IMG/VR virus record: IMGVR_UViG_3300019487_000026
Span: 1 to 64,000 of that record
Origin: a virus
Strand: one strand, 5' to 3'
Length of the DNA: 64,000 nucleotides
This document shows, in pieces, positions 59,531-64,000 of this stretch. Numbering within the stretch: position 1 is the stretch's first letter; the number at the start of each line of letters is the position of its first letter. Both the position numbers and the translations under genes were made by a program. The notes under the pieces are model-generated. The model was not told the DNA's origin and did no database searches. It worked only from the letters and a program-made list of their open reading frames with translations.

Positions 59531-59557
59531 AGTTCTCAAAAAAGATAGACAAACACG

Positions 59558-59595
59558 AAGGGCCTTGAGAGAAATCCAAGGCCCTTTTATTTTGG
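59558..59595 (+). terminator. Rho-independent terminator
   Basis: AAGGGCCTTG / CAAGGCCCTT perfect 10-bp stem with a 9-base loop, followed by TTATTTT. Confidence 0.9.
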
Positions 59596-59729
59596 TGTAC
59601 GTGTTGATGCGGAACGTGACTGCGACCCAACACGCAAAAGATAGTCGGTCGAATGGGCGGGTGTCCGGATGAAACCGTGGCGGGAACGCGGGAGTACAAA
59701 AGGCACTTGCGTATTCGTATGAGTACGCA

Positions 59730-59763
59730 TTTTCTTGATCATTTCTAAGAGTGATCAAGAAAA
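59730..59763. repeat. 12-bp perfect inverted repeat before tRNA-His
   Basis: TTTTCTTGATCA / TGATCAAGAAAA around a 10-base loop. Works as a terminator-like or processing hairpin in either direction, six bases before the tRNA. About 130 bases between the previous terminator and this repeat hold nothing I can identify. Confidence 0.65.
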
Positions 59764-59768
59764 TCAAT

Positions 59769-59842
59769 GGTGACTCTAGTGTAGTGGTAGCACAATTCGC
59801 TGTGAACGAGTTAGCCAGGGTTCAATTCCCGGAGCCACCCCA
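59769..59842 (+). tRNA. tRNA-His(GTG)
   Basis: Loop CTGTGAA gives GTG. An extra G at -1 faces C73, as in tRNA-His, so G-1 is genome-encoded. Acceptor GTGACTC against GAGCCAC with one mismatch, encoded CCA. T-arm appears one base short. Confidence 0.8.
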
Positions 59843-59855
59843 CAATTGGGTTCAA

Positions 59856-59863
59856 TATAAATA
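59856..59863 (+). promoter_or_regulatory. Late promoter box
   Basis: TATAAATA, then AAGGAG and the ATG at 59898. Confidence 0.6.
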
Positions 59864-59897
59864 CGCCTGTTCGGCGAACCGCCGCAAGGAGAATATA

Positions 59898-60314
59898 ATG
59901 AACACCAAAGATCAAGGAAGTCTCGGAGTGCTAGTTGTAATGCAGCAGGCAGTACAAAAAGGGTATATAGTTTGCGTTCCGTATGGTGATAACCAACGAT
60001 ACGATCTTCTGTTTGATAGAAACGGTCAATACCAACGTGTACAAGTCAAATATATAACACCCAAAGATGGAAGAATAAAACTAAAGCTCTTCACTGTAAT
60101 GCATGACAAAAATAGAACCACTGAAAGAAAGTATCGTCGGGTAAAATATACAGCAAAAGATATTGACTTTTTTGCAATTGTGAACGCAAACACACATGAA
60201 GTGTATATGATCCCGTTGAGTGAAATAAATGGGCACTCAGAAATGGTACTTCGAACAGACGAAGATTTGCGTAAAAGTAGCAAGGCTCGTCTAGCTAAGA
60301 ATTATTTGATGTAA
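59898..60314 (+). CDS. PD-(D/E)xK nuclease, group I intron-associated type
   Basis: 138 aa from the ATG at 59898. GSLGVLVVMQQAVQKGYIVCVPYGDNQRYDLLFDRNGQYQRVQVKY is the PDDEXK_5-type core (YDLLFD Asp and QVK). These nucleases are homing-type enzymes in phage and cyanobacterial introns. Here free-standing beside tRNA genes. Confidence 0.83.
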   Translation: MNTKDQGSLGVLVVMQQAVQKGYIVCVPYGDNQRYDLLFDRNGQYQRVQVKYITPKDGRIKLKLFTVMHDKNRTTERKYRRVKYTAKDIDFFAIVNANTHEVYMIPLSEINGHSEMVLRTDEDLRKSSKARLAKNYLM

Positions 60315-60318
60315 TAAA

Positions 60319-60444
60319 ATGGAAGGTAAACTGACAAGGCGTCAGGCTCGTTTGCTAAACGAAGAGAGCGACCTAACGTTGCTTGAGTTTCGATTACTCT
60401 GCCTTCCTCCAAATATCACCATAGTGAAATTGGAGATCATCTAA
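60319..60444 (+). CDS. Possible small protein, 41 aa
   Basis: ATG five bases after the nuclease stop, MEGKLTRRQARLLNEESDLTLLEFRLL..., helical and charged. No clear ribosome site besides the upstream coupling. Unknown. Confidence 0.5.
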   Translation: MEGKLTRRQARLLNEESDLTLLEFRLLCLPPNITIVKLEII

Positions 60445-60475
60445 CCCTGCGAAGGTTCGTTTTGGTTTCGCAAGC

Positions 60476-60482
60476 ATAAATA
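60476..60482 (+). promoter_or_regulatory. Late promoter box five bases before a start codon
   Basis: ATAAATA-GTGAT-ATG, no ribosome site between. Candidate leaderless mRNA. Confidence 0.55.
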
Positions 60483-60487
60483 GTGAT

Positions 60488-60928
60488 ATGAAAACAAAAT
60501 ATTGTCCTCGTTGTGAAGAAGATAAAGCACTCGCTGAGTTCTCACATAAGAACAAAGCGAAAAAGATATTAGCTGATCATTGTAAGGTGTGTGTTCGTTC
60601 TTATGCTAAGGAACACTACGAAGCGAACAAGAAACAGTATAAGGAACGAGCAGCTCGTAATCATCAGAAAACGATAGAGTGGTATCGTAAATTGAAAGAG
60701 TCGTTGCAGTGTTGCTGGTGCGGTGAAAAAACTAGTTGTACATTAGATTTTCATCACGTGGATGCCAGCAAAGAGTTTGAGATTGGGACGGGCTTTTACA
60801 AAGTATCTAGGAAAACATTGATTGCAGAATTAGCAAAATGTGTGTGCTTGTGTGCGAATTGTCATCGCAAAGTTCATGCTGGATTGATTGATCTTCCAGC
60901 ACACATAAAGCGCATTACTATAAAGTAA
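60488..60928 (+). CDS. HNH endonuclease with zinc ribbon
   Basis: 146 aa. N-terminal CPRCEEDKALAEFSHKNKAK...HCKVC is a zinc ribbon found in phage HNH proteins. C-terminal CCWCGE, LDFHHVDASKEFEIG and CANCHRKVH form the HNH core. Probably a free-standing homing endonuclease next to the tRNA cluster. Confidence 0.85.
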   Translation: MKTKYCPRCEEDKALAEFSHKNKAKKILADHCKVCVRSYAKEHYEANKKQYKERAARNHQKTIEWYRKLKESLQCCWCGEKTSCTLDFHHVDASKEFEIGTGFYKVSRKTLIAELAKCVCLCANCHRKVHAGLIDLPAHIKRITIK

Positions 60929-60929
60929 T

Positions 60930-61001
60930 ATCGCGTCCGACGGATTCGGGCCTGTGTTTGCGAAACACGGTGAAACCGTTCGACTCGGTTACGCGGTGCC
61001 A
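60930..61001 (+). tRNA. tRNA-Arg(GCG) with reduced D-arm
   Basis: Acceptor ATCGCGT/ACGCGGT, G73 and encoded CCA; anticodon stem TGTGT/ACACG with loop TTGCGAA; T-arm AACCG-TTCGACT-CGGTT. Only 16 bases lie between acceptor and anticodon stems, so the D-arm is shortened. Confidence 0.65.
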
Positions 61002-61010
61002 AAATATAAC

Positions 61011-61084
61011 GGTGGCATGGTGTAATGGTAGCATAGGAGTCTGTCTAACTCTTGGCAGGGGTTCAATTCCCCTTGTCACCGCCA
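61011..61084 (+). tRNA. tRNA-Asp(GTC)
   Basis: Acceptor GGTGGCA/TGTCACC, loop CTGTCTA, T-arm GGGG-TTCAATT-CCCC, encoded CCA. Confidence 0.9.
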
Positions 61085-61085
61085 T

Positions 61086-61172
61086 GGATGACGACTGGCA
61101 TTGGCGACCAGAGCAGTCTGTAAAACTGTATCCCTTCGGGGAGACTAGGTTCGATTCCTAGGTCATCCACCA
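61086..61172 (+). tRNA. tRNA-Tyr(GTA)
   Basis: Long variable arm (CCC-TTCG-GGG), loop CTGTAAA, acceptor GGATGAC/GTCATCC, encoded CCA. Confidence 0.93.
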
Positions 61173-61214
61173 ATTTTATGGTATGCTGTTGTTTTACCTG
61201 TTTTGGAGAACAAC

Positions 61215-62084
61215 GTGAACCGTCTTTTACTGCTTGGTTTTATGATGTTTTTTGTCTCGAGCGTTTCAGGAAATCAACAATTTGAAACATTTGCTCGACA
61301 CATGGAACGTGAACATGGTTTCGATAGAAGCGAGATTCATGTTCTGCTCAAGGGCACGGAACCACTTCAAGACGTGTTGCAAATGTTTCGGCGACCGTCA
61401 ACTGACAAGTCGTTCGATGAATTTGAACGTTGGTTTATTAATGAACGTCGAATCAATAATGGTGTAATGTTTTTGATCGAACATCATGACCTGCTCGAAC
61501 GAGCAGAAAGAGTATACGGAGTACCAGCCCCAATGATTGTCTCGTTTCTTGGTATCGAAACGAGCTATGGGACGAATATAGGCAAGCACAAGGTGGTTGA
61601 GTCACTGATTACGTTGGGCTTCTATGGACATCGTAGGCAAGAATATTTCCGCTATGAATTGGAACATTTCCTGGTCACGGCTCGAGAGTTGAATTGGGAC
61701 CGCAATCAGATCGTTGGATCGTTTGCAGGTGCAATTGGCATTCCGCAATTTATGCCAAGCAATATTCGTAAGCTTGCTGTCGATTTTGATGGAGATGGTC
61801 AGATTGATCTTATCGGAAACAAAGCCGATGCAATTGGTAGTGTTGGAAATTATCTTCAACAGGCGGGCTGGCGTCGAGGAGAACCAGTAGCAACAAGAAT
61901 TAAAATCACTGATAAGCGTGGTGGATCATTTGTATTGCGGACCTTACCTGGTCCAGATCCAGTTCGTTTTCGGATTGAGCATAATTACAAAGTCATCAAA
62001 CGGTACAATCCGAGCGATAATTATGCAATGACAATTTTCATCCTTGCTGAAAAAATCAAGGAACGTAGGAAAGGTGAAAACTAA
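61215..62084 (+). CDS. Exported MltB-like lytic transglycosylase
   Basis: 289 aa from the GTG at 61215 (GGAG site). Signal peptide MNRLLLLGFMMFFVSSVSG, no lipobox Cys. Catalytic Glu in SFLGIETSYGTNIG and the FAGAIGIPQFMPSNIRKLAVDFDGDGQIDL region match the MltB family closely. Cuts peptidoglycan from the periplasm; could aid virion release or modify the wall during infection. Confidence 0.9.
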   Translation: MNRLLLLGFMMFFVSSVSGNQQFETFARHMEREHGFDRSEIHVLLKGTEPLQDVLQMFRRPSTDKSFDEFERWFINERRINNGVMFLIEHHDLLERAERVYGVPAPMIVSFLGIETSYGTNIGKHKVVESLITLGFYGHRRQEYFRYELEHFLVTARELNWDRNQIVGSFAGAIGIPQFMPSNIRKLAVDFDGDGQIDLIGNKADAIGSVGNYLQQAGWRRGEPVATRIKITDKRGGSFVLRTLPGPDPVRFRIEHNYKVIKRYNPSDNYAMTIFILAEKIKERRKGEN

Positions 62085-62089
62085 ACAAA

Positions 62090-62164
62090 GGTGGATTGGT
62101 GAAATGGCTATCACACGACTCTCATAAGGTTGAGTAAACGGATCGTAACCGTTATCCACTACCA
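62090..62164 (+). tRNA. tRNA-Met or tRNA-Ile2 (CAT)
   Basis: Acceptor GGTGGAT/ATCCACT, loop CTCATAA, T-arm AACGG/CCGTT with loop ATCGTAA, encoded CCA. CAT in a non-initiator body may be Met or lysidine-modified Ile. Confidence 0.85.
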
Positions 62165-62187
62165 ACCACGCACGACCAAAAGTATAT

Positions 62188-62263
62188 GTACTGGCATGCA
62201 AACTGGCTAGCGAACAGGCTTTCAACCTGTAATTTGCGGGTTCAATTCCCGTCCAGTACTCCA
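62188..62263 (+). tRNA. tRNA-Glu(TTC)
   Basis: Acceptor GTACTGG/CCAGTAC, stem ACAGG/CCTGT with loop CTTTCAA, T-arm CGGG-TTCAATT-CCCG, encoded CCA. Confidence 0.92.
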
Positions 62264-62271
62264 AATTTTAT

Positions 62272-62349
62272 GCCCTGGTGGATAAATCGGCAAAATCGCC
62301 TCGTTTAGACCGAGGAGTTGTGAGGGTTCGAATCCCTCTCGGGGCACCA
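62272..62349 (+). tRNA. tRNA-Leu(TAG)
   Basis: Acceptor GCCCTGG/TCGGGGC, stem CCTCG/CGAGG with loop TTTAGAC, T-arm GAGGG/CCCTC, encoded CCA. The variable arm is short for a Leu tRNA. Confidence 0.85.
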
Positions 62350-62352
62350 AGT

Positions 62353-62425
62353 TGTTGCGTAGGAAACACAGTTACTTCATTTCTGCAAAAAATGAGTTAG
62401 GAGTTCGATTCTCCTCTTGAATCCT
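62353..62425 (+). pseudogene. Degenerate tRNA-Cys(GCA)-like remnant
   Basis: Stem CATTT/AAATG with loop CTGCAAA and a T-arm AGGAG-TTCGATT-CTCCT are tRNA-like, but no acceptor stem or CCA is found. Confidence 0.35.
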
Positions 62426-62472
62426 GGACGGAACTTATGTCACTGTATCCGACTTCATCTCAGCTTGATTAT

Positions 62473-62545
62473 GGAGAAGTAGCTTAAGAGAGAGCACGCC
62501 CACTCGGAGGGCGCCGCGATGGTTTAAACCCATCCTTCTCCACCA
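62473..62545 (+). tRNA. tRNA-Arg(TCG), with C33
   Basis: Acceptor GGAGAAG/CTTCTCC, stem CGCCC/GGGCG with loop ACTCGGA, T-arm GATGG/CCATC, encoded CCA. Position 33 is C instead of the near-universal U. Confidence 0.75.
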
Positions 62546-62562
62546 ATTTTTAGGAGCGTGTT

Positions 62563-62741
62563 ATGAATGACCAAGAATTTAGAAACTAATTGAAGACGCA
62601 TGCACAAAAGTGTCTGACATTGATCTTGCTGATATGCTCAAAGTCAGTAGACCTACAATTGATCGTTGGAGATGTGGTGTTACTTCACCGCACCCCTTCG
62701 CGCGGGCGAGTGTTGCAAGGATTGTAAACGCTCTGAAATAA
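62563..62741 (+). pseudogene. Small helix-turn-helix (Cro/XRE-like) protein, frameshifted
   Basis: GGAG site, ATG, MNDQEFRN then stop. The next frame reads KLIEDACTKVSDIDLADMLKVSRPTIDRWRCGVTSPHP..., a clear helix-turn-helix (LADMLKVSRPTIDRW). One added A in the GAAAC at 62583-62587 joins them into a ~60-residue regulator. Confidence 0.65.
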
Positions 62742-62744
62742 ATA
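62738..62744 (+). promoter_or_regulatory. Late promoter box five bases before a start codon
   Basis: ATAAATA-CCGGT-ATG, with no room for a ribosome site. Overlaps the stop of the helix-turn-helix frame. Confidence 0.55.
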
Positions 62745-62749
62745 CCGGT

Positions 62750-63121
62750 ATGAAACTCCTAGAAGTCATTACCGACGACGAAATTGAACAATTCAAGCAA
62801 GCATTCCATATGTTTATGAACAGTAAACTACGGAATCAATGGCTTGGAGGTGATGTCATTCAGGTATACATGCGGAAGGGCATTCACGTTATTGGTCGTC
62901 AAGCATTCAAGACGCTTGATATCGCAAACATTCAGATCGACGAAAGTGAGCGGGGAAAAGGCGTTGGGATGAGACTGATTGACTGGTTGCATGAACAGAA
63001 TCCCTTTGAAGTTACATACGTAGAGAGCTTGCAGAATCTACGTTTGTATGCAAGTCTTAAGCAACGTGGTTGGATTGATGTTCCAAATTCTCAACCACCT
63101 AGTGTGTATAAAACAAAGTAA
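62750..63121 (+). CDS. GNAT-type N-acetyltransferase
   Basis: 123 aa. IANIQIDESERGKGVGMRLIDWLHEQ is motif A with RGKGVG for acetyl-CoA binding, followed by VESLQNLRLYASLKQRGW (motif B). Small GNATs can modify proteins, tRNA or antibiotics; substrate unknown. Leader MKLLEVITDDE resembles others here. Preceded by a late box with leaderless spacing. Confidence 0.8.
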   Translation: MKLLEVITDDEIEQFKQAFHMFMNSKLRNQWLGGDVIQVYMRKGIHVIGRQAFKTLDIANIQIDESERGKGVGMRLIDWLHEQNPFEVTYVESLQNLRLYASLKQRGWIDVPNSQPPSVYKTK

Positions 63122-63134
63122 ATTTCTCCGTAGA

Positions 63135-63199
63135 GCGTGAGGGTTAGCGTACAACGTTTGGGGCGTTGTGGATCAGGTTCGAGTCCTGCTCACACAGCA
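63135..63199 (+). tRNA. tRNA-Pro(TGG), D-arm almost missing
   Basis: Acceptor GCGTGAG/CTCACAC with one mismatch, stem CAACG/CGTTG with loop TTTGGGG, T-loop TTCGAGT. Only about ten bases between acceptor and anticodon stem, and the end reads GCA rather than CCA. Confidence 0.55.
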
Positions 63200-63206
63200 G
63201 AATAAC

Positions 63207-63280
63207 AGGTCGCTAGTGTAATGGCAGCATGACAACCTCCAAAGTTGTTGGTGGGAGTTCAAGTCTCTCGCGACCTGCCA
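63207..63280 (+). tRNA. tRNA-Trp(CCA)
   Basis: Acceptor AGGTCGC/GCGACCT, stem ACAAC/GTTGT with loop CTCCAAA, T-arm GGGAG/CTCTC, encoded CCA. Confidence 0.92.
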
Positions 63281-63289
63281 AATTGTAAT

Positions 63290-63368
63290 GCAGCTCTGGC
63301 AGAGGTGGTCCTACATGCGTGTGCCTGAAGAGCACAAGATCTCAGTTCGATTCTGGGGGGCTGCACCA
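63290..63368 (+). tRNA. tRNA-Phe(GAA)
   Basis: Acceptor GCAGCTC/GGGCTGC, stem TGTGC/GCACA with loop CTGAAGA, T-loop TTCGATT, encoded CCA. The 145 bases after it (to 63513) show no tRNA or convincing gene, only a stray TATAAT at 63426. Confidence 0.85.
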
Positions 63369-63513
63369 AAGTTTCGAAGTGAATTGTTTCAAGCCGTCTG
63401 AAGGGGTTGCAACTCCGACAGATGTATAATGGATTAGCTCACGACGCGTCCGGGCTTGTTATGAAACGGCGCTTGATCAGCGTTTCTGGCCAAGAACGAG
63501 CGAAAAGATTATT

Positions 63514-63597
63514 GGGCAAGTGGGGGAATTGGCAGACCCACCACTTTGAGAGGGTGGCGCGTAAAGCGTGCAGGTTCGAATCCTGTTTTGCCCACCA
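63514..63597 (+). tRNA. tRNA-Leu(GAG)
   Basis: Acceptor GGGCAAG/TTTGCCC, stem CCACT/GGTGG with loop TTGAGAG, long variable arm, T-arm CAGG-TTCGAAT-CCTG, encoded CCA. Confidence 0.9.
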
Positions 63598-63600
63598 AAT

Positions 63601-63696
63601 GGAAGATTGGGTGAGTGGCTTAAACCACCTATCTCGAAAATAGGAGGGTCGGGGACTAGCTCGGCTCCGTAGGTTCGAATCCTACATCTTCCGCCA
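63601..63696 (+). tRNA. tRNA-Ser(CGA)
   Basis: Acceptor GGAAGAT/ATCTTCC, stem CCTAT/ATAGG with loop CTCGAAA, long variable arm, T-arm GTAGG/CCTAC, encoded CCA. Confidence 0.93.
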
Positions 63697-63698
63697 AT

Positions 63699-63776
63699 GC
63701 GTTGCTGATGGGAATTGGCAGACCTCATACGCTCAAACCGTATGGTTTCTCGGTTCGACTCCGAGGCAACGCACCA
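63699..63776 (+). tRNA. tRNA-Leu(CAA)
   Basis: Acceptor GCGTTGC/GCAACGC, stem ATACG/CGTAT with loop CTCAAAC, T-arm CTCGG/CCGAG, encoded CCA. Short variable arm. Confidence 0.88.
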
Positions 63777-63779
63777 TTC

Positions 63780-63853
63780 GCGGGTATAGTATAATGGTAT
63801 TATGCGACATTGCCAGTGTTGAGACGTGGGTTCGATTCCCACTACCTGCTCCA
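63780..63853 (+). tRNA. tRNA-Gly(GCC), ordinary form
   Basis: Acceptor GCGGGTA/TACCTGC, stem CGACA/TGTTG with loop TTGCCAG, T-arm TGGG-TTCGATT-CCCA, encoded CCA. No insert, unlike the copy at 27824. Confidence 0.92.
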
Positions 63854-63911
63854 GTTGTTGACCCTTTGTAAATAGGTGAAAATGTTGCCATACGACAAAG
63901 GAGAGATTCAG

Positions 63912-64000
63912 ATGAAAAAGTTTGGTGCACTTGCAATCGACCTCGAATGGAAAGATGATCCTCGTTGGAATGGCGTAAAACGACCGTATACTGGCGAAGA
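63912..64000 (+). CDS. Start of an unknown protein, cut by the window end
   Basis: ATG at 63912 after GGAGA; first residues MKKFGALAIDLEWKDDPRWNG. TTGACC at 63857 may belong to its promoter. Too short to classify. Confidence 0.6.
   Translation, partial: MKKFGALAIDLEWKDDPRWNGVKRPYTGE

Noticed and set aside
59465-59767. Minus-strand 100-codon frame
   Set aside because: It runs through a terminator hairpin and an inverted repeat next to a tRNA, and has no ribosome site or homology that I can see.
63369-63513. Possible further tRNA and a frame starting at 63421
   Set aside because: No acceptor stem can be built, and the frame only stays open by running through tRNA-Leu.

Overview
This is a 64-kb piece of a large tailed bacteriophage genome of T4-like (myovirus) gene content. 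Phage signs are T4-type replication genes (topoisomerase II subunits like gp39 and gp52, a gp61-like primase), phage nucleotide metabolism (a B12-dependent ribonucleotide reductase, thymidylate synthase, DHFR, MazG-like), PhoH, RNA ligase, NAD-dependent DNA ligase, a muramidase endolysin, a tail fibre and a dense tRNA cluster. Many plus- and minus-strand genes are preceded by ATAAATA boxes that match the T4 late promoter core. Other transcripts start from sigma70-type promoters with TTGACA/TTGACC and 17-bp spacers. The host is probably a proteobacterium, perhaps an alphaproteobacterium: the phage carries a two-piece (circularly permuted) tmRNA with an AND- tag. That host call is inference.

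Layout. 1-5.1 kb: nrdJ (5' end outside the window) with three inteins. 5.2-7.1 kb: late-type operon of small proteins. 7.1-17.8 kb: minus-strand replication block (AAA ATPase with intein, gp52, gp39, SprT, primase, ClpP-like protease), then the tmRNA and an Acb1-like 2H phosphodiesterase. 17.8-27.8 kb: minus-strand RNA and nucleotide block (RNA ligase broken up by a homing endonuclease, DHFR, LigA, ThyA with a large in-frame insert, Thg1, PhoH, rhodanese, MazG), ending at a tRNA-Gly with a 28-nt hairpin insert in its anticodon loop. 28-32.5 kb: envelope pair (LpxH-like phosphoesterase plus glycosyltransferase), peptide deformylase, HNH, PTH2-like protein. 32.5-36.7 kb: tail fibre, homing endonuclease, endolysin and a small membrane protein. 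36.7-45.6 kb: metallophosphoesterase, NadM-Nudix, 2OG oxygenase, initiator-like tRNA, ribosomal protein bS21, a frameshifted glutamine amidotransferase and exported proteins. 45.6-57 kb: unknown late proteins, then a module of zinc-ribbon/repeat protein, double MoxR AAA+ ATPase with intein, VWA-metallopeptidase and a second SprT. 57-64 kb: membrane proteins, a TAXI-type binding protein, a ParB-like protein, endonucleases, MltB-like transglycosylase and a cluster of about 15 tRNAs.

Three themes join the genes. First, takeover of translation: tmRNA, bS21, an RMF-like protein, deformylase, PTH2-like protein, Thg1, RNA ligase, an initiator-like tRNA and many elongator tRNAs. Second, very heavy mobile-intron-type invasion: five inteins, one in-frame endonuclease-like insert in ThyA, and at least four free-standing endonucleases. 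Third, a recurring N-terminal leader (MK[L/I]x(D/E)LFE-like) on unrelated proteins. It looks like a T4 internal-protein capsid-targeting signal and may mark proteins packaged in the head, possibly including the Acb1-like anti-CBASS candidate.

Four plus-strand genes appear split by single frameshifts, three of them at short homopolymers. This suggests either indel errors in the assembly or gene decay.
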